A DNA stretch of 64,000 nucleotides. Origin: Polyangiaceae bacterium (GTDB lineage: Bacteria > Myxococcota_A > Polyangia > Polyangiales > Polyangiaceae). Location: positions 1 through 64,000 of the forward strand of contig JAICTZ010000004.1 of NCBI GenBank assembly GCA_025936115.1. Reading direction: 5' to 3'. Both the position numbers and the translations under genes were made by a program. The notes under the pieces were generated by a model that did not search any database, was not told the DNA's origin, and saw only the letters and a program-made list of their open reading frames with translations. Shown here piece after piece: positions 15,885 through 25,116 of the stretch (positions are counted from its first letter, which is position 1; every line of letters starts with the position of its first letter).

Positions 15885-17423
15885 ATGACTGAATCGAAAA
15901 CTCACGCTTCGCCTTGGACACCGCTCGTAGTGGCCGCGATCGTGCTCTGGGGTGCCGCCGGCTTTCTGCTCTTACGCCCGCACGTTGCCGTCACGGATCT
16001 GCAGGGCTGGCGCCAGTCGGACACGCAGCAGATTGCGCTCAATATGCTGCGCCCCGATACCAACTTATTTTATCCCGCTATCGCCTGGGGCGGCGATGGA
16101 CCGGGTTACGTCGAGACCGAGCTTCAGCTCTACACGACGCTCGTCGCCGGCGTGATGCGCGTATCCGGCCCTTCGGAGTGGGCGGGCCAGCTCGTTTCAT
16201 CCATCGCGATGGTGGGCGCGGCGCTGATCGTGTTCTTCGATCTCAGGCGCCGCTACGGGACCCTGGCGGGGTCGCTCGGCGTCTGCGGGTTTTTGAGCTC
16301 GCGCGCGATCGTGCACGGCGCCACCTCGATCCAACCGGACGCGGTGAGCTTACTCGGCTACGTCGGTGCCTGGGCACTTTTCCAGCGCTATCGCGCCTGG
16401 GGACGGGCGGCGGATCTCGCCGGGTACGGCGTCGTACTCGCGCTCGCCATGCTGACCAAGCCGACGGCGGCACAGCTCGGACTTTCCTGCGCCTTGCTAC
16501 TGCTTTTCGCCGATCGCGAGGTCCTGAAGCGCCGCGGCATTTGGCTCGCATGGGCGGGCGCACTCGGCGTGCTCGCGCTCTACCTCTGGCACGCGCACGG
16601 CATTTACGAGCGTTACGGCAACAGCTTCGGCATTTTCAAGGGCGGCAACGACAAGGTCCCGACCATCCGCGAGCTCACCTCGCCCGTCCTCGTTTATCGG
16701 ACGCTGCGGCTGATGTTCGTGTGGGGGATCGGGCTCGCCGGCACGCTCGCGCTCGTCCTGCTCGCCGTCCGGCGCAAGCTGACGCCGGAAATCGTGGCCC
16801 TGCTCGTCGGCAACGTGCTGCTCACCGTGTTCACGATTCGCATCACGGCGACCATGGCGGGCACGCACTACGTCGCGCCGGCGGCGCTCATCGCCGCGGA
16901 GGCCGTCGCCGTGCTCGGGACGGATCTCGCAGGTCTCGCCGCAACGCAGGGCGAACGCGCGGCGCAACTGGCGCTCGTGGCGCTCGGCCTGTTCCTCGGC
17001 CTGCAGGTCGCGCTCGTCGCGCGTTTTCGCCGCCTGATGTACGTCGTCGATCCGGAAGCGCAGCTCGTCTACGCCACGGCGCTCGCGCTCAAGCCGCTGG
17101 TCCACCCGCACGATCTCATCGTCGTGCGCGCAAAGCTCTACGATCCACGTATTTTCTACGTCACCGGCACGCGCGGCTGGCTCGTGAGCCGCGACAACCC
17201 CGCGCCCGAGATGGACAAGGTGGAGACGTACGCGGAACGCGGCGCCCACTACTTCGCGGACGCGACGCCGGCACCGGAGCCGAACCCGGTGAGCGACTGG
17301 CTCCGCCGTCACGCGCACCGGGTCCAAGTCAAGGATCGGAGGGCGGGCCCGATCTGGATCTTCGACGACGCGTTACCCGCGCGAGCCGGGCACGCGACTC
17401 AGGCCACGTCGGGCGGGATATGA
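15885..17423 (+). CDS. Membrane glycosyltransferase, GT39/ArnT-like
   Basis: 512 residues with a first membrane segment near residues 12-32 and about nine more. The first periplasmic loop carries DLQGWRQSDTQQIALNML and later YVETELQLYTTLV. These resemble the acidic catalytic loop of GT39/GT83 family enzymes that take sugars from polyprenyl phosphates. The C-terminal region (about 400-500) is soluble. ATG 15885 lies about 200 bp from the divergent GT-C gene, so one regulatory region may serve both. Acceptor (protein, lipid A or polysaccharide) unknown. Confidence 0.75.
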   Translation: MTESKTHASPWTPLVVAAIVLWGAAGFLLLRPHVAVTDLQGWRQSDTQQIALNMLRPDTNLFYPAIAWGGDGPGYVETELQLYTTLVAGVMRVSGPSEWAGQLVSSIAMVGAALIVFFDLRRRYGTLAGSLGVCGFLSSRAIVHGATSIQPDAVSLLGYVGAWALFQRYRAWGRAADLAGYGVVLALAMLTKPTAAQLGLSCALLLLFADREVLKRRGIWLAWAGALGVLALYLWHAHGIYERYGNSFGIFKGGNDKVPTIRELTSPVLVYRTLRLMFVWGIGLAGTLALVLLAVRRKLTPEIVALLVGNVLLTVFTIRITATMAGTHYVAPAALIAAEAVAVLGTDLAGLAATQGERAAQLALVALGLFLGLQVALVARFRRLMYVVDPEAQLVYATALALKPLVHPHDLIVVRAKLYDPRIFYVTGTRGWLVSRDNPAPEMDKVETYAERGAHYFADATPAPEPNPVSDWLRRHAHRVQVKDRRAGPIWIFDDALPARAGHATQATSGGI

Positions 17424-17702
17424 GGAATGTGACGCAAGTCGCCCCATGGTTCTACCCGGCGTGCTCGCTCGGCTCGACGCGTCATGCAGCGCGCGCGTAA
17501 ATCCGCGCTCGAGCGAGCGTAATTCGTGCGGCTCCGGTCGCGGCTTGTTCGGCGAGCGCGGGCGGGGCAGAGTGAGCTAAAATCCATTGGCTTGAGCGTA
17601 GGGCAGAGGTCGGACCTCGGGGCCGGCGACGATCATGCGTCGGCAGGGCCGGGTCATGAGGAAGGAACGTGACTTGCTTTGACGACGCGAACCGAGTGCA
17701 CC

Positions 17703-19358
17703 ATGGCTGACGGGCTCGAACCCGAATTGGTCGAGCTGCGTCGGCGTGTGGTCGAGCTCGAGCGTCAGCTCGAGCGGCTCGGTGGTGAGGCCGAAGAGCA
17801 GGTGCGCGGAGCTCGCGCTCAGGGGCAAGCCTTGCTCGACAACATCCCGCACATGGCGTGGATGAAGAACACCGAGGGCGTGTTCTTGGCCGTGAACGAG
17901 GCGTTCGCACGCGCGTGCGGCCACGACAAGGCGCGCATCCTCGGCAAGACGGATCGCGACATCTGGCCGAGCGAACACGCCGAACGCTACATGGCCGACG
18001 ATCGGCGCGTGGTCGCGACCCGTGAAAAGGTCCTGGTGGAGGAACCGATCGTCGAGGGTGGGACGCTCAAGTGGTTCGAGACGTTCAAGACGCCCATCAA
18101 CGACTCGCGGGGCACGGTGATCGGCACGGTGGGGCTTGCGCGCGACATCACCGAGAGCAAGCGCCACGAGGAGCAACGCCGCCAGCTCGAGCGCCGCATG
18201 CAGCAAACCCAAAAGCTCGAGAGCCTCGGCGTGCTCGCAGGCGGCATCGCGCACGACTTCAACAACCTGCTCGTCGGCGTGCTCGCGAACGCGGAGCTCG
18301 GGCTCACCGCGGCGCGCCAGACGCACGCGAGCCGCGTCATCTTCGATCGCCTGAACGACGTGCGCAAAGCCGCGCTCCACGCCGCCGAGCTCACCAACCA
18401 GATGCTCGCCTACGCGGGCCGCGCGCACTTCGACGTGCGCCCACTTTCCCTGAGCGAGGTGATTCGGGAAATGGGCCACCTGCTCGACGCCTCGATCTCG
18501 AAGAAAGCTCGCGTCGAGTACGAGCTTGCCCCCGAGCTTCCCGCCGTGCAGGCCGACATCGCGCAAATGCGCCAAGTGGTGATGAACCTCATCATCAACG
18601 CGTCGGAGGCGCTCGGCGACCGCGTCGGCACCATCGTCGTGCGCACGGGTATTCAAGACGTCACCGACGAGCTCGAGGACCTCTACGGTCCTTCGGCGCT
18701 GGCGCTCGGCCGCTACGTCTTTCTGGAGGTCACGGACGACGGCTCGGGCATGAGCGACGAGACGCGTACCCGTCTATTCGAGCCGTTCTTCACCACCAAG
18801 TTCACCGGGCGCGGCCTCGGGCTTTCCGCCGTGCAAGGCATCGTCCGCGGGCACGGCGGCGGCATCGTGCTGCGCACCGCGCTCGGCCAAGGCACGAGCA
18901 TTCGCGTCCTCATGCCGCCGAGCGTGGCGGCGGCTACGAGCGTCGTACGCCGAGCGCCCGTCGTCGCGTCGGAATGGTCGGCGACCGGGCTCGTGCTCTT
19001 GGTCGACGACGACGCCCACGTCCGCACCGTGACCGAGCTCTTGCTGCGTGACATCGGCTTCGAAGTGCTCGCGCTCGCGACGGGCCGCGACGCGATCCGC
19101 GAATTTCGCGAGCGCGCCGAGCAGGTGCGCGCCGTGGTGCTCGACGTGACCATGCCGGATCTCGGCGGCGACCAAGTCTTGCGCGAGCTCCGGCTGCGCC
19201 GCGCGGACGTGCCCGTGCTCCTCTGCAGCGGCTACAGCCAAGAAGAAATGGGCGACCGCTTCGCGGCGAGCGATCTGGCAAGCTTCCTGCAAAAGCCCTA
19301 CGCGTTCGACACTTTGCGCTCACGCTTGCGCGAGCTCTTGGAGCGCACTGACCGCTAG
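17703..19358 (+). CDS. Hybrid sensor histidine kinase (PAS-HisKA-HATPase-REC)
   Basis: Soluble hybrid kinase without membrane segments. A short coiled coil (about 1-35) precedes a PAS domain (about 38-150, FLAVNEAFARACGHDKARIL), HisKA with the phosphoacceptor His in GGIAHDFNNLL (about 180), HATPase (NASEALGD, DDGSGMS, GRGLGLSAVQG), and a C-terminal receiver (LLVDDDAHVRT, VLDVTMPDLGG, LQKPYAF). All phosphotransfer residues are present. An upstream TTG at 17679 with AGGAAGGA about 10 bases ahead is an alternative start. No response-regulator gene is adjacent, so its partner is elsewhere. Confidence 0.9.
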   Translation: MADGLEPELVELRRRVVELERQLERLGGEAEEQVRGARAQGQALLDNIPHMAWMKNTEGVFLAVNEAFARACGHDKARILGKTDRDIWPSEHAERYMADDRRVVATREKVLVEEPIVEGGTLKWFETFKTPINDSRGTVIGTVGLARDITESKRHEEQRRQLERRMQQTQKLESLGVLAGGIAHDFNNLLVGVLANAELGLTAARQTHASRVIFDRLNDVRKAALHAAELTNQMLAYAGRAHFDVRPLSLSEVIREMGHLLDASISKKARVEYELAPELPAVQADIAQMRQVVMNLIINASEALGDRVGTIVVRTGIQDVTDELEDLYGPSALALGRYVFLEVTDDGSGMSDETRTRLFEPFFTTKFTGRGLGLSAVQGIVRGHGGGIVLRTALGQGTSIRVLMPPSVAAATSVVRRAPVVASEWSATGLVLLVDDDAHVRTVTELLLRDIGFEVLALATGRDAIREFRERAEQVRAVVLDVTMPDLGGDQVLRELRLRRADVPVLLCSGYSQEEMGDRFAASDLASFLQKPYAFDTLRSRLRELLERTDR

Positions 19359-19400
19359 CGCCTGCGGTCTGAACCTGACAGCGACACGCGAGCTCGACCG

Positions 19401-21776
19401 CTACCGGCGCCGCCCGGCGCCGGCGCCGCCGGGGCGACCGCCACCGCGCGAGCCGCCGGTCGGCGTAGTGGCGGGCGACGCGCTCGGTCGCGCTGCGTCG
19501 GCGCGTCCCTGACTGCGCGGGCTCGACCCACGCGCTTGCGCGTCGCGAGAGTTGAAGCGTTCGGACTCTGTCTGACCGCGCTCGCGCGCGCTCGCGGCGT
19601 TGTCGAGCCCTTGCTTTTCCGCGGCAGAGCGCTCGACCTTGTTCCAGCTGCCGTTTTCGTACTGGCTCCAATCGCCCTTGCCGTTGCGTTGGTACACGTT
19701 GCCGTCACGGCCGGCGTAAACACCGTTGTCGCTGCGAGCGACGCTGCCGTTCGAGCCACGCGCGACCATACCGGACTGCCCACTCGACGTCCGGTAGCCC
19801 GCGACCGTGCCGTTCTTGGTCGTGACATGGCCGGTCTGCGCCCATTGATTGCCGCGTGCCGCGACGGAAGAGCCCCACTGCGCGTACGCGTTGTGGCCCT
19901 GTGACGTGCGGCCGTAGCCGCCCGTCCACGGATTGTACGAGCTCGCGACGGTGCGACCACCGTACGCGCTCTGCACGCTGGCGGAACGCCCGTAGCGTCC
20001 GGTCGCCGGATTGTACCAAGCCGACGTGCGCGCCGCGCCGTAAGGACCGTACGCGGCACGCCCCACGGCGTACCCGCCCGTGCGCGGATTGTACACGGCG
20101 CCCACACCGTACGTGGCGGGCCACGGCCGATAAATCGGGTAGAGAGCCCCGCGCGGCCGATACATGTACGGCGGATAGTAGTAACCCGTGCCCCACACGA
20201 TCGCCGCGCCGATCGCTGCGCCGAGCACGAACATGCCGAAGTAGCCCGCGGTATGACTGCACTCGACGGTCGCCGGAGTCGGATCGCTCTGGTACACGTA
20301 AGTGACGTTGTAGACCGGCGAGCTCGGCGGAATCGCGTAAATGGCCGAAGGCACGGAATCCGCCGTCTTCCAGGGTCCGGTCGGCGAGCGCGAGACGAAC
20401 CAGACCCCTTGAAAGCAAAGGTAATAAAGGTCGCCGACCTGAATCACCTTCTCCTGCGTATTCGTCGCGTATTTGAGTGACGTTTGCTCGATGGGTGCAA
20501 ACTGCGGCTTACCGTCGTAGCTGACTTTCGCTTCCGCTTCCGCCTCTTTCCGATTCACGACGGCAGTCGTCGGGATCTGGGCGAGCATGACGGCGTCGGC
20601 CGCTTCCTGCGTGCCGGGCACCGCGGGGCGCACGCCCGCTTTGGGCGAGTTTGCCGGGATCTTCATGAAGTCGGCGGGCAGGTTCGCGCCCGCGTAGGTG
20701 AACGGACCGCCGAGCGTGTCGGCACGAAACCAGCGTCCCGCGAGCAGCACGTAAAATTGCCGACGCGCGTTATCGACGAACACGTCATTGTCGGTATTCG
20801 TGACATAGAGCAGCTGCGTCCCGGGGATCTTCGCGTACACCGGGCTGCCGCGCAGCACGATCAGCTCGGCGGGCGCGTTGCTGAAGAAGACCTGCGGCGG
20901 CGGGCCCGCGGGAGCCCGCGCGGGCACCATCTTCTTCACGTCGTCGAAGTTCTCGCCCGCGGGCAGCTGCGACATGTCGGCGGGCAACTTGGTCGTCGGC
21001 GCCCAGGGCCCGTTCAACGTCTTGGCCGTCAGCCAGCCGCTCGGGCCGAGCAAGAAGTACGTTTGGTCCGTCTTGTCGCGGAAGAGATCCCAGTTCGTGT
21101 TCACGACGAACTCGAGGTTCGTCTTCTCTATCGGTGCGAGCGCGGGCTCACCGTCGACCAAGAGGAGCAGCGCCGGGCTCGCGCTGTAGAAGATTTGCGG
21201 CGGATCGTTTTTGACGGCCACGGCGCGCACCGGCATCTTGTCGCGCTCGAGCATCGCCATCACGCGATCGACGGAGATCGCCTCCCCGCTGCTCGGGATC
21301 AGCGAGCGAAACAACCGCTCGAGCTGGCCGGCCAGCTGCGCGTCGACGGCTTGAAAGCGCACGCTCTTCACCGTGACGTTGCGCAGAACGGCCGTGCGCG
21401 TCTCGTTGTCGACGACGGTGTTCGCCGTCAGCGTCGCGACACCGAGCGCTTCTCGTCCGCCCTGTGGCGTGAGCGCGAACGCCATGCGCGCCTCGATCTG
21501 CTGGTAATTCTTCCAGGCGTCGACTTGCGGCTGGTAGTAAACGAGCGTCGCGTCTTCCCGTGCGATCTGGCGCGGCCAGCCGATGTCCTCGGCGGGAGCG
21601 GGGGCGGACGGCGCCTCCGCGGCTCGGGCGGGCGCCGCGGGAGCGGACGGCGCCGCGGGTGCCGCTGGTTTGGCGGGCGCGGAGCTCTGGGCCAACGCGG
21701 GCGGAGCGGAAGCGAGCGCGAGCATGAGCGCGAGCGCGACCACCCTCCCTGGCTCTGAGCTCGAATAGCGTCTCAT
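19401..21776 (-). CDS. Secreted protein of the 'carbohydrate-binding family V/XII' type
   Basis: 791 residues: a signal peptide (ALMLALASAPPALAQ), an Ala/Pro linker to residue 65, then several repeats of a WxxA/GRWF motif, for example FYVLLAGRWFRADTLGGPF and YLCFQGVWFVSRSPTGPW. These are typical of proteins annotated as carbohydrate-binding family V/XII in Burkholderia and Polyangia. One membrane-like segment (FVLGAAIGAAIVWGTGY) precedes a Gly/Tyr/Asn-rich tail with repeated YNPxTGxY units and an Arg/Gly-rich end. Encoded downstream of an SDR and a nucleoside deoxyribosyltransferase in one direction, with about 10 bp between this gene and the SDR gene. Probable envelope location, function unknown. 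Confidence 0.75.
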   Translation of the reverse strand: MRRYSSSEPGRVVALALMLALASAPPALAQSSAPAKPAAPAAPSAPAAPARAAEAPSAPAPAEDIGWPRQIAREDATLVYYQPQVDAWKNYQQIEARMAFALTPQGGREALGVATLTANTVVDNETRTAVLRNVTVKSVRFQAVDAQLAGQLERLFRSLIPSSGEAISVDRVMAMLERDKMPVRAVAVKNDPPQIFYSASPALLLLVDGEPALAPIEKTNLEFVVNTNWDLFRDKTDQTYFLLGPSGWLTAKTLNGPWAPTTKLPADMSQLPAGENFDDVKKMVPARAPAGPPPQVFFSNAPAELIVLRGSPVYAKIPGTQLLYVTNTDNDVFVDNARRQFYVLLAGRWFRADTLGGPFTYAGANLPADFMKIPANSPKAGVRPAVPGTQEAADAVMLAQIPTTAVVNRKEAEAEAKVSYDGKPQFAPIEQTSLKYATNTQEKVIQVGDLYYLCFQGVWFVSRSPTGPWKTADSVPSAIYAIPPSSPVYNVTYVYQSDPTPATVECSHTAGYFGMFVLGAAIGAAIVWGTGYYYPPYMYRPRGALYPIYRPWPATYGVGAVYNPRTGGYAVGRAAYGPYGAARTSAWYNPATGRYGRSASVQSAYGGRTVASSYNPWTGGYGRTSQGHNAYAQWGSSVAARGNQWAQTGHVTTKNGTVAGYRTSSGQSGMVARGSNGSVARSDNGVYAGRDGNVYQRNGKGDWSQYENGSWNKVERSAAEKQGLDNAASARERGQTESERFNSRDAQARGSSPRSQGRADAARPSASPATTPTGGSRGGGRPGGAGAGRRR

Positions 21777-21786
21777 CGCGGACCTC

Positions 21787-22518
21787 TCAACGCCCTCGAT
21801 TCAAACGCTCGAAGGCGGGAGCGAGCACGTCCTCCCCGGCGCGGCTCAAGCCTTCCGTGTGCGCATACGTGACGGTGACTTTGCCGGCCTCGAGCTGCTC
21901 GAACACGGCGTCGATGAAGCCGCTCACGGGGGGCGCATGATCGTGAAGGCCTTTGCCGCCGAGATCGGTGTTGAGGGCGGGCGGAATCAACTCGACCACC
22001 TCGACGTCGGCGGCTTTGGCGAGCTCGCGCAGCGCGAGGGTGAAGGAGTGCAGAAACGCCTTGGTCGCCGAATAGACGGGCACCTTGACGAAGGGGACGA
22101 ACGCGAGCCCCGACGTGACGTTGACGATCGTGCGCAGTCGAAGCTGCTTCAAGCAGAGCTCGCTCAAATGCAGCGGCGCCTCGACGTTGATGGCGAGCTC
22201 CTGTCGCGCGCGCGCGAAGAAATCGTCGTCGCTGGGGGTCATCCAGTTTTGAATGCCCGCGTTGTTCACGAGTACGCTCGTGTCCGGATGTTCGCTCGCT
22301 AGCCAGCGCACGAGCTCCTCCCGCGCCGCGGCGGTCGATACGTCGCTCACGCGTGTCACGAGCGCGGGCAACCTTCGGCGCGCGTCGGCGAGCGCTTCGG
22401 CGCGACGCCCGCACACGATCACCTGGTTGTCGTCCTCGCGGAGAAAGCGTTCGGCGAGTGCGAATCCAATGCCCGTCGCGCCGCCCGTGATCAAAATCTT
22501 GTTGCCGTTGAGCTGCAT
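21787..22518 (-). CDS. Short-chain dehydrogenase/reductase, DltE-like
   Basis: 243 residues with a complete SDR core. The cofactor loop is ITGGATGIGFALAERF (TGxxxGIG), the structural NNAG is VLVNNAGIQNW, the catalytic Ser is in NVTSGLAFVP and the Tyr/Lys pair in YSATKAFLHSFT. The overall form, including MQLNGNKILITGG at the start, is that of DltE-type oxidoreductases. ATG 22518 is used; the frame is open to 22569 and that extension looks like shadow. Probably co-transcribed with the deoxyribosyltransferase upstream (25 bp) and the secreted protein downstream. Substrate unknown. Confidence 0.9.
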   Translation of the reverse strand: MQLNGNKILITGGATGIGFALAERFLREDDNQVIVCGRRAEALADARRRLPALVTRVSDVSTAAAREELVRWLASEHPDTSVLVNNAGIQNWMTPSDDDFFARARQELAINVEAPLHLSELCLKQLRLRTIVNVTSGLAFVPFVKVPVYSATKAFLHSFTLALRELAKAADVEVVELIPPALNTDLGGKGLHDHAPPVSGFIDAVFEQLEAGKVTVTYAHTEGLSRAGEDVLAPAFERLNRGR

Positions 22519-22543
22519 CGCGTGCCTCGGTCGGGTCCTGGTA

Positions 22544-23014
22544 CTAAAGCACGCGCGCGCCCGCCGCAAACCGCGCGAGGGCTTTGGCCGGATCCGCTAT
22601 CTCGGCGAGCGACTCGTAGTAGTAGGACCGCCAATCGTCCTTCGGCATGCCGGTGAACAACATTAGGTTCAGCGGATACCGTTCGCTGTCCGTGCAACGG
22701 CGAAAATCGTCACGAAAGAGGAACGTCGGTTTTCCGAGCGCGATCGCCATGCCGAGCTCGACCATGACGCCCTCGTCCGGTGGCGTGCCGTTCACGACGG
22801 CGAAGATCGCGTCGGCGTCTCGAACGTCGGCGTAATCGCGCTGGCCAATCGTGTAGGCCCAGCCCGGTTCGGCGAAGTTCACCTGATTGTTGCGGGCAAA
22901 CGGCTCCCACACTTCGAGTCCGTGCCGTTCGAGCGCGGCAACGAGCGGCGGTAAAAGTCCCTGTTGCTGTTTCGAGAATCCGTAGGGATTCGCGAGGTAA
23001 ATACGCGGTCTCAT
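22544..23014 (-). CDS. Nucleoside 2-deoxyribosyltransferase-like protein
   Basis: 156 residues of the PF05014-type fold. The N-terminus is IYLANPYGFSKQQQ; the catalytic Glu lies in DEGVMVELGMAIALGKP, and DADAIFAVVNG precedes it, as in the family. Members exchange bases between deoxynucleosides in purine/pyrimidine salvage, though divergent ones act on other nucleotides. Length is typical. It is first in a three-gene run on this strand and is divergent from the TPR protein gene. Confidence 0.85.
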   Translation of the reverse strand: MRPRIYLANPYGFSKQQQGLLPPLVAALERHGLEVWEPFARNNQVNFAEPGWAYTIGQRDYADVRDADAIFAVVNGTPPDEGVMVELGMAIALGKPTFLFRDDFRRCTDSERYPLNLMLFTGMPKDDWRSYYYESLAEIADPAKALARFAAGARVL

Positions 23015-23130
23015 GGCGCGAGACCGACCCTACTGCTTCGAGCTCGCGACATAGTAACTTTTTCCTGCACGCCTCGAGCGTACGTCGCTGCCGTCGACAA
23101 TCAGCGCTCCTTGTCATAGCTAACGGGAGC

Positions 23131-23991
23131 ATGCAGAACGAGCGGTCCGGCCGGCCTTGGGAGCGAGCCTGTGCGGGTCGTCGCGCCGTGCCGTGGCTCG
23201 CCTGCGCGCTCGGACTCTCGTTCGCATCCAGCGTCGCGGCGCAGGAACGCGCGCCCGCGATGGCGGCGGCGCCGACGGAAGCCTTGGAATCGCCCGCCCC
23301 CGTTAGTCCCGCTAGGGACCGACCAGGCGCCGAGCTCTATAAGCAAGCCGAGTCCCGCTACATGGCAGGCGACGTGGCGGGTGCGCTCGTCCTGATGCAG
23401 CAGGCCTATGCCGTATCCGAGCGCCCCGAGCTTTTATTCAACCTGGGCGACCTGCACGGCAAGCTCCATCATTGCAAAGAAGCCCGCGAAAGTTACGAGC
23501 GTTACCTCGCGCTCGTCGAGAACGGCACTCACCACGACGAAGCGGAGAGTCGCCGGAGCAAGCTCGCGCTCGAGTGTCCGGCGGCGACGCCCGTGGCGTC
23601 GTCCCTCGCTGCAGACGCGCAGCGCGTAAAGCCTTATTGGACTCCAGTGCGAATCGCCGGCTGGTCGACCATCGGCGGCTCGCTGGTGCTCGGAGCGACG
23701 GCCGGCTACTTTGCCTTCCACGCCCATCATTTACAAAACCAGCTCGAAAGCGACATTCAGAAAGCCAAGAGCGCGGGCGGCGCCTACGTCATGGCCTACG
23801 ACGAGCTCGACGACGAAGGGCAGCATGCAGCCGTCGTGGCGCGCGGGCTCGCCGTGACGGCGCTCGGCGTGGCCGCAATCGGCGTTTCGCTGCTCGTGTT
23901 CAATCCTGGGGAACGTGACGCCCGCGTGAACACAATATCGATGCGCTGCACCCAAGGCGGCGCGACAGCAGTGTATGAGGGCTCGTTCTGA
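23131..23991 (+). CDS. TPR-containing membrane protein
   Basis: 286 residues with a signal-like N-terminus (PWLACALGLSFASSVAAQE), one or two TPR-like helix pairs (about 65-130: YKQAESRYMAGDVAGALVLM, ELLFNLGDLHGKL), and two membrane segments (STIGGSLVLGATAGYFAF and VTALGVAAIGVSLLVF). Proteins with this plan are common in myxobacteria, often near Ser/Thr kinases, and are thought to scaffold periplasmic complexes. ATG 23131 has GGGAG upstream; the frame is open from 22780 but the earlier part is antisense to other genes. A hairpin lies 30 bp after the stop. Confidence 0.75.
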   Translation: MQNERSGRPWERACAGRRAVPWLACALGLSFASSVAAQERAPAMAAAPTEALESPAPVSPARDRPGAELYKQAESRYMAGDVAGALVLMQQAYAVSERPELLFNLGDLHGKLHHCKEARESYERYLALVENGTHHDEAESRRSKLALECPAATPVASSLAADAQRVKPYWTPVRIAGWSTIGGSLVLGATAGYFAFHAHHLQNQLESDIQKAKSAGGAYVMAYDELDDEGQHAAVVARGLAVTALGVAAIGVSLLVFNPGERDARVNTISMRCTQGGATAVYEGSF

Positions 23992-24020
23992 GGCTTCCCT
24001 TCACGACGGGAGTCAGCTCT

Positions 24021-24044
24021 TACACCCAAGCTCGCTTGGGTGTA
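24021..24044 (+). terminator. Hairpin after the TPR gene
   Basis: TACACCCAAG and CTTGGGTGTA form a perfect 10-bp stem around CTCG, starting 30 bases past the stop codon at 23991. It has no U-run, so a terminator role is likely but not certain. Confidence 0.5.
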
Positions 24045-24088
24045 TCGAGACAGGGAAACAGCGGGCAGACAGATCTGGGCGAAAGCGA

Positions 24089-24156
24089 GTGAATTTTTCG
24101 GGTCTCGAGCGAAGCGGCCCGAAAAATTCACGATCGATCAGAACGGTCTCCGGTGG
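24089..24156 (+). repeat. REP-like hairpin element, copy A
   Basis: A perfect 14-bp inverted repeat (GTGAATTTTTCGGG / CCCGAAAAATTCAC, 15-base loop) is followed by the tail GATCGATCAGAACGGTCTCC. Three other copies with the same design lie at 37.8, 52.7 and 55.0 kb. This copy is about 130 bp upstream of the sigma factor gene and is intergenic. Confidence 0.7.
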
Positions 24157-24287
24157 AGGCTCGCAATGTTTGCGCGAGGCGCGGTTTCACCCCCGTTTCG
24201 CCCGCGCTCCGGCGTTCGACCCCGGCGGCGATGGTCAAGTTTTCACTCGCACTCGCCGCGTCGAGTTCTCCGCTAGACTGCGCGGTA

Positions 24288-25106
24288 ATGAACGCGGAGA
24301 CGGTACGGCAAATGTACCTCGACGGGCAGCGACGATGGCCTTCGCTCGCCCTCGGCTTCGACACGTTCGCGAGCTATTGCGACGCGCTGCCTGCCCTCGA
24401 CGCGACGCCCGCCGAAGGCGCTGATCTGCTGCTTTGCTGCGCGTGCAGCCGGGGCGACCCCGAAGCGTTGCGGTTGTTCGAGCGCGAGACACTGCACGTC
24501 GCGCGCGCGGCGATCGCGAGCCTGCGACAGGATCGCGAATTTTCGAACGAGACCCTGCAAGAAGTCTGGGAAAAGCTGTTCTATGGGCCAGAACCCAAGA
24601 TCACGAAATATACGGGGCGCGGACCGCTGCAGGCGTGGGTGCGAGTCACGGCCACGCGCGCAGCGCTCGATCGCTGCCGCGCGCTCGGGATCAGCACGGC
24701 GCGGGAAACCGAGCTCACCGACCGCCTCGCGGCTCCGTGGCCGGGCATGGAGCTCTTGCTGTCTCGCGCGCGCTACGGCGCCGCATTCCAGGGCGCGCTG
24801 TGCGAGGCCGTCGCCCGCTTGCCGGCACGCGAACGCAACGCCCTGCGCATGCACGTCTGCGGCCGCTGCAGCATCGACGAAATCGGCCGCGCTTACGGCG
24901 TGCACCGCGCCACGGCGGCCCGCTGGCTCGAGCGGGCACGGCTCGCGATTCGGGAGGGAGTGCGCGGCGGCTTGTCGCGCGACGGAATCAAGCTTACGGA
25001 CAGCGAATACTCGAGTCTCGCCCGCGGCATGGCGAGCGAACTCGAGCTCAGGCTCTCCGGTAGCTTCGTGCAATCAGCCGAGCAACCGCAGGCGCCCGGG
25101 GGATGA
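24288..25106 (+). CDS. ECF-type sigma factor, Myxococcales family
   Basis: 273 residues matching the Myxococcales-type sigma-70 factor (Sig-70_gmx1-like). Region 2 spans about residues 45-130 (LLLCCACSRGDPEALRLFER, ETLQEVWEKLF, GRGPLQAWVRVTATRAALDR). Region 4 spans about 185-235 (LPARERNALRMHVCGRCSI, then DEIGRAYGVHRATAARWLER). I chose ATG 24288 (MNAETVRQMYLDG), because the longer frame from 24153 runs through the hairpin region. The stop is 10 bp from the start of a kinase gene with a zinc-finger N-terminus, so they form one operon. That kinase may act as anti-sigma and kinase for this factor (inference). Confidence 0.85.
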   Translation: MNAETVRQMYLDGQRRWPSLALGFDTFASYCDALPALDATPAEGADLLLCCACSRGDPEALRLFERETLHVARAAIASLRQDREFSNETLQEVWEKLFYGPEPKITKYTGRGPLQAWVRVTATRAALDRCRALGISTARETELTDRLAAPWPGMELLLSRARYGAAFQGALCEAVARLPARERNALRMHVCGRCSIDEIGRAYGVHRATAARWLERARLAIREGVRGGLSRDGIKLTDSEYSSLARGMASELELRLSGSFVQSAEQPQAPGG

Positions 25107-25116
25107 AAGGACGAGC

